NCBI GenBank assembly: GCA_016708435.1
Contig: JADJFV010000001.1
Location: 682,001 to 746,000 of the forward strand
From: Leptospiraceae bacterium
Lineage (GTDB): Bacteria; Spirochaetota; Leptospiria; Leptospirales; Leptospiraceae
Direction of reading: 5' to 3'
DNA: 64,000 nucleotides
Shown here: positions 51,906 through 60,533 of the stretch, one piece after another
Layout: the number at the start of each line of letters is the position of its first letter
Position numbering within the stretch: position 1 is the stretch's first letter
Made by a program: the position numbers and the translations under genes
Notes under the pieces: generated by a model
The model's input: the letters and a program-made list of their open reading frames with translations, nothing else
What the model was told of the DNA's origin: nothing
The model's database searches: none

Positions 51906-53600
51906 CTACTTCTTCGCAAAATACAATTCAAGTATTTCATGATAGCGCAAGTAGCCGACGAATTCGTTTTCTTCGTTGACGATAGGCGCTTTATCTAGGT
52001 GCTTTTCTTTGAGTAGATTGAGGGCATCACCGATGCTCTCTTCTAGTCGAATGGGATGAATGAGAGAAATGGATGACTTGAATTGTTTTTTATTTTCGAT
52101 ACGAGTCAATTGCAAAGAAGTAATCATTCCTACATATTTATTTTGGGAATCAACGACTACGAAATCTTTATCATCGAACTTGATTAATTCTTTTTTAATA
52201 CTACTGAGCGGTTTATCGAGAGAAACCACAAGAGAATGTAAAAGGAATTTCTTGTAGCGGAAAACAGGCATTGTCTTCAAGACATCTGTCTGTATATCCC
52301 ATGCGTGTGCGGGAGAGTGAAAGCGGTTATGTGTTTGTGCTTGGTAGAGGTTGAATTTTTTGGATAGCAATACAACTAGAATGGAACAAAGCATAAGAGG
52401 TGGAAGCAATACATAACTTCCGATCATTTCACAAATCATAATCATGGCAGCGATAGGCGCACTTGCGATACCCGCATAAAAAGCTCCCATTCCCACTAAG
52501 ACGAAGCTTTGGTAATGTGCAGAGTCTAATTGATAGTAGACTCCAACAAATTCTGCTGTAAGCATTCCAATTGAGCCACCTAGAAATAAAGAGGGACCAA
52601 AGATTCCTCCTGATCCGCCAGAGGCAATTGTAAAACTTGTTGCGATTACTTTAAATCCTATCACGAATAAAATGAAATAGATTAAATCTAACTTTGCAAA
52701 GGTTGAGCGTAGTCCTGATTCTAAAAGAAATTTATGAATAAAATTCTCTCCCGTTCCTGAAACAATAGGAAAGAATAAATAAATAATTCCGCATACTAAC
52801 CCACCGATAGCGGGTTTTAAAGGAGGATAGATTTTCCATTTAGCAAAAAAGGCTCTTAGCGTCTTAATGAAATTAACCAATAAAAATCCTATTAGAAAAC
52901 AAATAAAACCGAGTATAGGGTAAAATGGTAAGTATGCGACAGACAATTCATCGAGTGGAAATAAATCTCTATGTATGACGCCAAAGAAACTCAATAAAAA
53001 ATAAGCTGATACAGACGAAATGATAGAAGGAATCAGAGCATCACTTTCTAAATCTTCTTTGTAGACCATCTCTATTGCGGTTAACGCACCACCAAGAGGC
53101 GCTTGGAATATTGTTCCCAGAGATGCACTGACTCCGGCAAGGAGCATAGTTCTTCTTGCTCGTGCACCTCCGCCGAAAAAATCATTGATCGATGAACCTA
53201 TGCTTGCTCCTATTTGCGCGGCAGGTCCTTCTTTACCGGCACTTCCGCCTAGAGAGAGTGTAAGAATTGTAACGATTGATTTATAGACAGAAACTCTTCC
53301 GCGCATCTCTCCATCTCTGTTATGAAAGGCATCCAATACATTGTCTATCCCGTTGCCCTTAGCCTCAGGACAATAGTAATGCGTGATAAATCCAACCAAT
53401 AAACCACCTAATACCGGTAGAAATAGATACTGCCAGTTGAACCCTTGCGTTAAATATGAGTTAGCCGATACATTTAGGAATGGAAAAAAGTTTTCGGCGT
53501 AGGAAAGAATTTTTGAGAATAGGATGATGAAGCATCCGGTTATAATTCCTGTCAGAAAGGAAATGAAATATATATGAATACTATTTTTTATTTTTAACAT
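51906..53600 (-). CDS. CLC family chloride transporter with C-terminal CBS domains
   Basis: The 564-residue protein has CLC motifs GGSAGKEGPAAQIG (Glu124 corresponds to the gating glutamate) and GGSGGIFGPSLFLGG, with about ten membrane segments. Two CBS domains follow (about 435-560, HSLVVSLDKPLSSIKKELI and IGDALNLLKEKHLDKAPIV). The first anion motif reads KGNGID in place of the common GSGIPE. The position of the internal proton glutamate in CLC-ec1 is occupied by Met178, as far as a by-eye alignment can tell. Either a channel-like or an exchanger mechanism is possible. It converges on gcvP. Confidence 0.9.
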   Translation of the reverse strand: MLKIKNSIHIYFISFLTGIITGCFIILFSKILSYAENFFPFLNVSANSYLTQGFNWQYLFLPVLGGLLVGFITHYYCPEAKGNGIDNVLDAFHNRDGEMRGRVSVYKSIVTILTLSLGGSAGKEGPAAQIGASIGSSINDFFGGGARARRTMLLAGVSASLGTIFQAPLGGALTAIEMVYKEDLESDALIPSIISSVSAYFLLSFFGVIHRDLFPLDELSVAYLPFYPILGFICFLIGFLLVNFIKTLRAFFAKWKIYPPLKPAIGGLVCGIIYLFFPIVSGTGENFIHKFLLESGLRSTFAKLDLIYFILFVIGFKVIATSFTIASGGSGGIFGPSLFLGGSIGMLTAEFVGVYYQLDSAHYQSFVLVGMGAFYAGIASAPIAAMIMICEMIGSYVLLPPLMLCSILVVLLSKKFNLYQAQTHNRFHSPAHAWDIQTDVLKTMPVFRYKKFLLHSLVVSLDKPLSSIKKELIKFDDKDFVVVDSQNKYVGMITSLQLTRIENKKQFKSSISLIHPIRLEESIGDALNLLKEKHLDKAPIVNEENEFVGYLRYHEILELYFAKK

Positions 53601-53627
53601 TATTACTTATTTTATTGGTAATGAGAC

Positions 53628-53742
53628 TTGCCACGGAGGCGCAGAGACACGGAGTAAGGTTCATTGTTGAATTTGAATTGTCTCAGTATAATATCAGAAA
53701 TAAACTTACTAAATTCTCTGCGTCTCCGTGCCTCTGTGGCAA
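53628..53742. repeat. Dispersed CACAGAG-family inverted repeat, copy 3
   Basis: A left arm at 53628-53654 begins TTGCCACGGAGGCGCAGAG. A right arm at 53716-53742 ends CTCCGTGCCTCTGTGGCAA. The arms are 27 bases each and largely complementary. The copy differs from copies 1 and 2 by A-to-G changes at several positions that recur in the opposite arm. It sits in the gap between the CLC and TldE genes. Confidence 0.75.
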
Positions 53743-53747
53743 AATAA

Positions 53748-55082
53748 TCACCCAGCTACATACATCGATTCAACTAATATATCAGGGACTTTCATTGAGC
53801 TAAAGGAGTCATTGTATTCATTAGAAAGTCCGCGAATGAGAGGAAGTAAATCAAAGTAGTTTGAATTGAGTGTGATGCGGTCAATCGGTCTTATGCGCTT
53901 TCCGTTTTGATAGAGAAATCCTTGCACTCCAATAGAAATTTCTCCAGAGATAGCAGAGCATCCCGATGATCCTTCTAGCTTTGTTACATAAATGCATTCA
54001 GGATAAACGGCTAATAGCTCTTCGAGGCTCTTAGTTCCTTTGTCTACAATTAGATTGGATGTCCCGGTGCCTGCTTTGCCGGCATAAGAGCGACTTCCAT
54101 TTCCTGTCGGTGCAATTCCTGCTTTCTTAGAAGATTCTAAATTGTAGAGAAATGTTTGTAAGACTCCATTCTTGATAATGGGAGTAATCTTTGTTGCAAC
54201 ACCTTCACTGTCAAAAAGTCTAGATCCAGGGAATCCCGGCAAATGAGGATTACACGTCATGTTAAAATCATCAACTGAAATCTTTTGATTGATTTTGTCG
54301 GCTAATCGGGATTGTCCTTTCTGAACTAATTCAGCGTAATAAGGAGCTAGAAACATACCGATGATTCCAGAACTCACTCGATTGGAAAATACAACAGGAT
54401 ATTGTTTGCTTTCAACTGGCTCTGCGCCTAATAGTTCCAGTGCTCGCTCTACTGCTTTTTTTGACATATAGTCTGTATTAAAAATAGAATAAGACCTTCC
54501 CCCGTTGGAGTAAACTCCCATTTTGCTAGAATCGCCTTCTTTGGCTACTACACCTAGACCTGCGGATACCGCGTTAGCCCGCTTTGCATAATTAACACCT
54601 TTAGAATTTTGAATTACAGAACGACCGGAAGATTTAGATACTCCTAAGAAAGGAACATTTACAATCTTCTTGTCTTGGCTAAGAGCGATTTGCTCCAATT
54701 CCATTCCTAGTTTTATCATTTGATCAAAGCTGATTTTATCTACTTCTTCTTTATAGCTTTCTAAATCTAGATCAAGTAGCTTGACTCCTTCGGGTAAGTC
54801 TAATTCCATTTTGTCTGTGATTTTGGAATGAGCCGTTGCATCTATTACTGCTTGCTTAATTGCTTCCATGGAAAATTTTTCTGTGTAGGCAATACCGGGA
54901 CGACCATCTCTAAAAAGTCTAATTCCAATTCCTCTAGAGCTCGCGATTTCTGTGCTCTTTACTTTTCCTTCGAATACTTCTACGCCCGATTCATCGGATT
55001 CTACGCCAATCACGTCGAAGCTATCTGCTGTTTGCCGCTTAGCTTCTGCACTCATAAATTCTACTGCTTCTTCTAATTTCAT
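53748..55082 (-). CDS. pmbA: TldE/PmbA-like metalloprotease subunit
   Basis: The 444-residue protein is the non-catalytic TldE/PmbA partner. It has no HExxxH motif but keeps the family's fold: EVFEGKVKSTEIASSRGIGIRLF near the N-terminus, FLGVSKSSGRSVIQNSKGV, PVVFSNRVSSGIIGMF and the C-terminal SSGCSAISGEISIGVQGFLYQNG. TldD-TldE is a heterodimeric zinc protease that trims leader peptides of modified peptides and unfolded proteins. It overlaps the tldD stop by one base (TAATG). Confidence 0.9.
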   Translation of the reverse strand: MKLEEAVEFMSAEAKRQTADSFDVIGVESDESGVEVFEGKVKSTEIASSRGIGIRLFRDGRPGIAYTEKFSMEAIKQAVIDATAHSKITDKMELDLPEGVKLLDLDLESYKEEVDKISFDQMIKLGMELEQIALSQDKKIVNVPFLGVSKSSGRSVIQNSKGVNYAKRANAVSAGLGVVAKEGDSSKMGVYSNGGRSYSIFNTDYMSKKAVERALELLGAEPVESKQYPVVFSNRVSSGIIGMFLAPYYAELVQKGQSRLADKINQKISVDDFNMTCNPHLPGFPGSRLFDSEGVATKITPIIKNGVLQTFLYNLESSKKAGIAPTGNGSRSYAGKAGTGTSNLIVDKGTKSLEELLAVYPECIYVTKLEGSSGCSAISGEISIGVQGFLYQNGKRIRPIDRITLNSNYFDLLPLIRGLSNEYNDSFSSMKVPDILVESMYVAG

Positions 55083-56470
55083 TATCTACCACCCACTAAA
55101 ATTTCATCTACTTTTATACTTGGCTGACCTACTGTTACAGGAATAGAACCAGATGAAGCACCGCACATACCCGCTGTAATCTCCAAGTCATCTCCCACCA
55201 TAGAAATTTTTGGCAGTATTTCATGACCCTTTCCTATTAACGTTGCTCCTCTGACTGGAACGGTTATCTTTCCGTCTTTAATTAGATATCCTTCTTCCAC
55301 GGCAAAGTTGAATTCGCCGGTAGCAGGATTCACAGAGCCACCACCCATTTTCTTTGCATAAAGTCCGTCTTTAATAGAAAGAATCATTTGCTCGAATTTG
55401 TCTTTTCCTCTGTCGATGTAAGTATTTCTCATACGTGACACCGGCGCATAATGGTAAGATTCCCGTCGTGCTGATCCAGTTCTTCGCACCCCTGTTTCCA
55501 TTGCGCCGACTTTGTCTGAGAGATAGTTTTTTAAAATTCCATTTTCAATGAGAACTGTTTTTTCTACCGGATAACCCTCATCATCCACATTGATTGAACC
55601 CCATGAATAAGGAATGGCTCCTTCGTCTATCGCTGTCACAGAAGAGTGAGCAATTTGCTGACCCAATTTATCACAGAAAGGAGACGCTTTTTTACGAATA
55701 GCTTCCGTTTCAAGCGGATGGCCACATGCCTCGTGAAAGATTACTCCACCAAATCCATTTCCCATAACGACTGGCATTTTACGACCGGTTGCATATCCAG
55801 CGGATAACATAAGTAAGGCTCTCTCTGTTGCTGTCTTTGCGTAACTTGCAACATCTAGAGACTCAAAGAATTCAAATCCTCTTTGTGCGCCAGGTGATTC
55901 TCCAGCAGAAAACATTTCTCCTCCATCTTGTGCTGTTACGGACATTGAGAAGCGAGAGAGAACACGGAAGTCTTTTACCATTAGCCCCTCGCTATTAAAA
56001 ATAATAATATTTGATACAGCATCAAAAGCGCGTGCACTCACTTGTGCAATCTTAGGAGAGATAGCGCGAGCTGTTTCGTCTGCTAGTTTTAAGATAGATA
56101 ATTTCTTTTCTTGTCCAACTTTTCTCGGGTCGAGGGTAACAGTGTGTATGCTTGGAAAGAATTTCTCTTGTAGATGAATTAGTTTGCCCGCTTGACTTGA
56201 GTCTCTAGTTTCTGATTTTGTTTTGGATAATGCTTCGATGAGTTGAAGCAAATGCTCTTCGTCATCGTTACTTGTATTTGCATAGAACACTTCTGTTCCG
56301 TAGATCATTCGAATTCCGATACCATAATCAGTTCCTGCACTTGCAGTCTCCACCTTACGGTTGTTATACGCTACAGACGCACCACGCGTTTCTTCTACAA
56401 ATATTTCTACGAAGTCTGCTTTTTTATCAAGCCCAGCTTGAATGATTTTCTCTGCCTTTCTCTCGTCCAT
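55082..56470 (-). CDS. tldD: TldD zinc metalloprotease
   Basis: The 462-residue protein carries the TldD motif HEACGH at residues 246-251 (His246, Glu247 and His251), embedded in GFGGVIFHEACGHPLETEAI. The conserved C-terminal GASSGSIPVTVGQPSI, with a probable Cys, follows. It forms the active subunit with TldE encoded directly downstream. In E. coli the pair matures microcin B17. A peptide importer related to microcin-C YejBEF lies elsewhere in this window, at 18313-22335. Confidence 0.93.
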   Translation of the reverse strand: MDERKAEKIIQAGLDKKADFVEIFVEETRGASVAYNNRKVETASAGTDYGIGIRMIYGTEVFYANTSNDDEEHLLQLIEALSKTKSETRDSSQAGKLIHLQEKFFPSIHTVTLDPRKVGQEKKLSILKLADETARAISPKIAQVSARAFDAVSNIIIFNSEGLMVKDFRVLSRFSMSVTAQDGGEMFSAGESPGAQRGFEFFESLDVASYAKTATERALLMLSAGYATGRKMPVVMGNGFGGVIFHEACGHPLETEAIRKKASPFCDKLGQQIAHSSVTAIDEGAIPYSWGSINVDDEGYPVEKTVLIENGILKNYLSDKVGAMETGVRRTGSARRESYHYAPVSRMRNTYIDRGKDKFEQMILSIKDGLYAKKMGGGSVNPATGEFNFAVEEGYLIKDGKITVPVRGATLIGKGHEILPKISMVGDDLEITAGMCGASSGSIPVTVGQPSIKVDEILVGGR

Positions 56471-56919
56471 TGATTACTCCATAAGTGTTAGACCATTTTG
56501 AAACTAAACAGACTAGTCTTTCTGTCGAGTGAAAATTTTTTTAGAAATCCTGTCAGTAAAGGTAAGATATTCTTCGTGAGCGGCTAATCGAAACTAAACT
56601 GAACGAAATAAATAGTGCATGTGTCCTAGACATAGCGGTTGTAGAAAATCTTGCGATAATTGAACAGGTTAGTTTTGGTAACCTGTATAAAACCACCGAA
56701 GAATTACAGGTCATATAGAAAACTTGCAGTTCTTCTTGCAGTTCATCTATACTCTCAAAATTCCAAGACTAAGGATGGACTGCAACATGAACCGCAACTT
56801 GAACTGCAAGGAAGGGATAAGCGCTGTATAAAAAAACTCATAGATTGCTCTTTACCTGCCAATTAAATTCTCTTGCAATCTTAGCTATTTGAAAAAAAAT
56901 TAATTTTAGGAGTAATTAT
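56471..56919. repeat. Intergenic region with GCAGTTCA period-12 palindromic element, copy 2
   Basis: No gene is visible in these 449 bases. A short hairpin ACAGGTTA/TAACCTGT lies at 56664-56686. At 56722-56811 the element has a left arm with CTTGCAGTTC and TTGCAGTTCATC and a right arm with GACTGCAACATGAACCGCAA and GAACTGCAAG. It is the relative of the copy at 11389-11477. The final 40 bases contain the AGGAG site of the VOC gene. Confidence 0.65.
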
Positions 56920-57387
56920 ATGAGACCATTTAAAGTTTTAGGAATTCAACAAGTTGCAATCGGAAATGAGAGCAAGGATAAACTCAGCAAGTTCTGGGGC
57001 GACATCATGGGACTAACAAAAGTCCATGCTTACAAAAGTGAAAAAGAAAACGTAGACGAAGATATTTATCGGATCGGAAATGGGGCTTTTGCAGTAGAAG
57101 TCGATTTAATGATGCCGATTGACGCAAACAAAAGTCCCAAAGTTCACGATCCAAAATTAAACCATATCGGATTGTGGATTGATGATTTACAAGCTTGCGT
57201 TAAATGGCTAACAGAGCAAGGAGTTCGTTTTACTCCAGGTGGAATTCGCAAAGGTGCCGGTGGATTTGATGTTTGTTTTATTCATCCAAAGGGTAATGAA
57301 GAGTTTCCTCTCTGCTCGGAGGGTGTGCTTGTTGAACTTGTGCAAGCACCTGAAGATGTAATTAAAGCATTTAGTAGCATTGCATAA
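56920..57387 (+). CDS. VOC family protein (glyoxalase/dioxygenase superfamily)
   Basis: The 155-residue protein has two beta-alpha-beta-beta-beta halves: LGIQQVAIGNESKDKLSKFW with DIMGL, and LNHIGLWIDDLQACVKWLTEQG with VLVELVQAPED. Candidate metal ligands are the His in NHIGL and the Glu in LVELVQ; a third could be Glu in AVEVDL. Glyoxalase I and methylmalonyl-CoA epimerase are possible assignments, and sequence alone does not decide. The ATG is preceded by TTTTAGGAG. A strong hairpin follows. Confidence 0.85.
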   Translation: MRPFKVLGIQQVAIGNESKDKLSKFWGDIMGLTKVHAYKSEKENVDEDIYRIGNGAFAVEVDLMMPIDANKSPKVHDPKLNHIGLWIDDLQACVKWLTEQGVRFTPGGIRKGAGGFDVCFIHPKGNEEFPLCSEGVLVELVQAPEDVIKAFSSIA

Positions 57388-57442
57388 TTTTTCTTATCAA
57401 AAGAATTTTCGTTCGTAAGTAAACTAAAAAAGTCAAAAACTC

Positions 57443-57480
57443 GCTTTTGCTTGCACTTTGGTAAGCAAAAGCAATCCTTT
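57443..57480 (+). terminator. Putative terminator after the VOC gene
   Basis: GCTTTTGCTT (57443-57452) pairs perfectly with AAGCAAAAGC (57463-57472), with a ten-base loop and AATCCTTTT after it. It lies 56 bases after the stop. The tail is T-rich but not a pure run. The rest of the 57388-57645 gap holds nothing else I can name. Confidence 0.55.
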
Positions 57481-57645
57481 TAGTAAATAATCAGTATTCT
57501 CCCTTCTATTATGTCTTATATCTGCTTAACTGCGTAAGTTTTGCAAAAAAATATCTCTAACTTTTATTTCTGATTTGTAAAAGTTCTACCATTTAAGAAA
57601 AAAGTTTAATCATCATACTCTAAGTTGTCCTATGGTTATAAGATA

Positions 57646-58269
57646 ATGCAATGTATGGATGATAAAACTTTTTTGGAAGGGCTAATTCGTATGTATCAAT
57701 CTAACGTAAAGATAAAAGAGACAGATAAAAATTTAGATGGCTCCTATTTCAGTAAATCAGAAATTCTTGAAATTATTTCCGCAATGAAAGAGAACTACAA
57801 TCATCTTATCTGGTTCAAGCTTCTATATTCGTTTGGAATGAATTTGCAAGAGCTTGTAAATTTGAAAGTGAGAGATGTTGATTTCGAGAATGCTAGCCTC
57901 AGAATAAATTCAGGTAAGCGCTCTACTCCCCGGAATTCCGACATTCCCCAATCATTGGTCCAAGAATTAAGGCTGCATTGTAATCATAAGTCTCCTGATG
58001 CTTATGTATTTCATGGAAGAAATGGAAAGCTTCATACCCGAACCATTCAAAAGGCTTTGGAGAAAATCGAGCAGCGAATAAATAAACAAATTACCATTGC
58101 AAAGCTTAGAAAAAGCATTGCAGTTCATTTATGTCAAAATGGATGGGATTACAGTGAGATTGGTTCATTCTTAGGACATTCAAGTTATCGCGCGACGCGT
58201 AATCTGCTGGGTCAGCCGAGAGGTCATTACAGATCCACTGCTCAAACGATAGATGATATTTTTCAATAA
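57646..58269 (+). CDS. Tyrosine-recombinase-fold protein lacking catalytic residues
   Basis: The start is uncertain: TTG 57625, ATG 57646 or ATG 57655; I number from 57646 (207 residues). The product has the C-terminal catalytic-domain fold of Xer/phage integrases: LLYSFGMNLQELVNLKVRDVDF, then KLRKSIAVHLCQNGWDYSEIGSFLGHSS. Four catalytic positions are changed. Arg I is Asn66 (GMN instead of G-x-R), the box II His is Ala152 (AKLRKS for HxLRHS), its second His is Lys156, and the Tyr nucleophile is Leu187, nine residues after His178. Arg155, His178 and Lys91 remain. The protein is probably a DNA-binding remnant or regulator. The N-terminal core-binding domain is also shortened. Confidence 0.85.
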   Translation: MQCMDDKTFLEGLIRMYQSNVKIKETDKNLDGSYFSKSEILEIISAMKENYNHLIWFKLLYSFGMNLQELVNLKVRDVDFENASLRINSGKRSTPRNSDIPQSLVQELRLHCNHKSPDAYVFHGRNGKLHTRTIQKALEKIEQRINKQITIAKLRKSIAVHLCQNGWDYSEIGSFLGHSSYRATRNLLGQPRGHYRSTAQTIDDIFQ

Positions 58270-58426
58270 GTTATTTTAGTTTACAAGACTTGAACAATTG
58301 TTAAAAAACATCTTGACAATTAATTTATTGGAAAAACACTATTTGACTAAGAATGATTTTCTAGTAGAAGCTCAGTTGCTTTGGTATTGAGTTCTATTTT
58401 TGAAATTAATTGCTCAGGAGATTCCT

Positions 58427-58762
58427 TTGGATATCAAAACTCAAACAATAGGTAAGCACGTATTAGTTAAACTCGCAGGTAGGCTAGACATCACTCAGTC
58501 AGATGAAGTAGAGTCACACCTTGCGAAAGACGTACTCTCTGGAGGTGGCGATATTATAATTCATTTGGGATCCATTTCCTATATTTCCTCTTCGGGAATT
58601 CGTATTTTTGTTGGAATGGTAAGGGAACTAAATCGACAAGGTAGAAAGTTAAAACTCTGCAATATTACTCCCCCTGTTAAAAAAGTATTCGATGTAGTAG
58701 AGCTTCTAGACCTTTTTGATGTATATACAACAGAAGAGGAAGCAATCGCCTCTCTTCCATAA
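58427..58762 (+). CDS. STAS domain anti-sigma factor antagonist
   Basis: I start at the TTG at 58427 because AGGAG sits exactly six bases upstream (58416-58420); an earlier TTG at 58400 lacks such a site. The 111-residue protein is a single STAS domain: VLVKLAGRLDITQSDEVE, IIIHLGSISYISSSGIRIFVGMV and LKLCNITPPVKKVFDVVEL. The SSSG serine is the usual phosphorylation site, opposed by SpoIIE-type phosphatases such as that encoded at 25473. No anti-sigma kinase is adjacent. It stands between the dead recombinase and the GT39 gene. Confidence 0.88.
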   Translation: MDIKTQTIGKHVLVKLAGRLDITQSDEVESHLAKDVLSGGGDIIIHLGSISYISSSGIRIFVGMVRELNRQGRKLKLCNITPPVKKVFDVVELLDLFDVYTTEEEAIASLP

Positions 58763-58816
58763 TTTCAGAACAGTGCTTATCTAGTTTCGAAAAAAGAATC
58801 AGTATATTTGGATTCA

Positions 58817-60439
58817 ATGAAATATAAGCACGTAGTTTTTTTCTCCCTTTTTCTTTTTTCTTTTTTTTCTATTCTATTTCATACAAACATTCCAGTGATT
58901 TGGCCGGATGAAGTTTTATTCTTTAGTCCTGCCTTTGAACTTGGGATAAATGGGATTATGCGCACTAATGTATTGAATGGATTAATTCCGGGAATGGATA
59001 CGCATACTCTTTGGATGCCTCCCGCATACATTATTTTATTATCAGGTGTGTTTCATTTTTTTCCAACAGAATTACTTACTGCAAGACTCTTTAGTTCTTT
59101 CATTAGTCTTGGTTCCATACTTCTTGTTTATAGAATCTGTTTGCAATATCAGTTCTCTTTTAAGCGAACTAGTTTGGTATTATTGTTGTTAGCCTCTGAT
59201 TTTCTTTTTTTGAAATTTTCCCATACGGCTCGCATGGAAAGTCTTTGCTTATTCTTTGCACTATTGGCTTTTTACTTTATACTGCGTAGTGCAGGCGTCT
59301 CCCTTCGTAAGGACTTGATTAATCAAGTCCTTACGAAGGGAGACGCCTCTACGAAACCAACGAGATTTGACATCTTTCTTTCCGGTATCTGTCTTTCTTT
59401 TTCTTTCTTGTCTCATCCATTTGGGATTGTGCATTCTATTCCAGTATTGTTTTTATTATACCAGAGAAATGCTTTAACGATTCAGAATTTAGCTCTGTAT
59501 GCAATCGCAGGCTTATTGCCAATAGCCGCTTGGGGAGTTTACGTTGTTCCTAACTGGGAATTATTCATTGTTCAGTTTGGTGCCCAGTTGTCACGAAAGA
59601 ATGAACTATTGGGAAAGTTTACCTGGCTTGATAAAGTGAAAATTATTTTTTCTGTCTATAAATTTCCAATGGTTAAACTGGGATTATTTGCTACAACGAT
59701 TGCTTTGTTGCTCTATGGATTCATCTCACAGAAAAAGAAAGGGGATAATGCTAATAATTCTCTTTTGCTCTGGATAAAGAATTCGCCGGAAATTTTTTTC
59801 TTTGTATGGCTTTTTACTTTATTAGGGTTTTTATTTGTCTCTAGCGAGTCCTGGTATGTTTTTCATATTGTAGTTCCGTTTACTTTGTTGTTATCCGCAA
59901 TGGTTGATAATAAAGAAAAGCCCATTCGTATTTTTCTTTTTATTAGCATTGTTTATAATATTTTTGTTATACTATGGGTTCCATTCAGTGTTTACTTTGT
60001 TTATAAATCTCCAGAGAAAACAAAAGAATTTTTTCTTTTAATAGAGAAAGAAATTGAGCGCAAAAACAATATTTACCTCCAAGCAATTCCTGATCCCTAT
60101 TTTTATTTAAAGAAGAAATTTCCAGAAAAGACATTGCATGAGTTTATTCCCGGTGAGTTATCTGCTATCCAGGATAAGAATCCGGATGGGTCAGAAAAAA
60201 AGAGTCTTCTAAATAGATTAGGAATTGCAAAAGAGAATTATAAAATTGATGCAAATTTTTATAAAGAAACAATTCATAGGCAAGAAGTTTTTATCTTTTA
60301 CAATGAGAGCCTCATGAATGACTATATTCATGCATATTTAATGAAAAATGCTGATAAATTTGAGCGTAAACTTCTCCACGTAGAAACTCCTAAGGGAAGC
60401 GATTTAAAGCTTGAGGCAGTGATTTTTGTTCAAAAGTAA
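58817..60439 (+). CDS. GT39/ArnT-like membrane glycosyltransferase with an in-frame palindrome insertion
   Basis: The start is probably the ATG at 58817 (540 residues); a TTG at 58808 is in frame. The protein is a polytopic GT-C enzyme. WPDEVLFFSP near residue 30 is the first-loop acidic motif, and HTARMESLCLFFALLAFYFILR is in the fourth or fifth helix. About eleven hydrophobic segments run to residue 405, and a soluble C-terminal domain follows. Such enzymes move sugars from polyprenyl-phosphate donors on the outer face. Residues 159-177 (GVSLRKDLINQVLTKGDA) are encoded by a perfect palindrome and disrupt no predicted membrane helix, forming a polar loop between helices. Confidence 0.82.
   Translation: MKYKHVVFFSLFLFSFFSILFHTNIPVIWPDEVLFFSPAFELGINGIMRTNVLNGLIPGMDTHTLWMPPAYIILLSGVFHFFPTELLTARLFSSFISLGSILLVYRICLQYQFSFKRTSLVLLLLASDFLFLKFSHTARMESLCLFFALLAFYFILRSAGVSLRKDLINQVLTKGDASTKPTRFDIFLSGICLSFSFLSHPFGIVHSIPVLFLLYQRNALTIQNLALYAIAGLLPIAAWGVYVVPNWELFIVQFGAQLSRKNELLGKFTWLDKVKIIFSVYKFPMVKLGLFATTIALLLYGFISQKKKGDNANNSLLLWIKNSPEIFFFVWLFTLLGFLFVSSESWYVFHIVVPFTLLLSAMVDNKEKPIRIFLFISIVYNIFVILWVPFSVYFVYKSPEKTKEFFLLIEKEIERKNNIYLQAIPDPYFYLKKKFPEKTLHEFIPGELSAIQDKNPDGSEKKSLLNRLGIAKENYKIDANFYKETIHRQEVFIFYNESLMNDYIHAYLMKNADKFERKLLHVETPKGSDLKLEAVIFVQK
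59285..59353. repeat. 56-bp perfect palindrome inserted in frame in the GT39 gene
   Basis: The left arm 59293-59320 (starting AGGCGTCTCCCTTCGTA) and right arm 59321-59348 (ending TACGAAGGGAGACGCCT) are exact reverse complements with no loop. CGTAG (59285-59289) and CTACG (59349-59353) extend it across a three-base bulge. It is open in the GT39 frame and adds a polar loop of about 19 residues. Confidence 0.95.
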
Positions 60440-60533
60440 AAAGCTTACCTTTTTTTGCCTATTTATTAAAATTTGTAGTCAAAAACAACTATTTCAGAGA
60501 TTTGTTATTTTAAGAGTACACTTGGAGTAAGGA

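Noticed and set aside
53615..53803. Short open frame between the CLC and TldE genes
   Set aside because: It is contained within the CACAGAG repeat and overlaps the TldE end; composition is not coding-like.
56660..56866. 68-codon open frame upstream of the VOC gene
   Set aside because: It reads through the GCAGTTCA repeat; no ribosome-binding site and no protein-like pattern.
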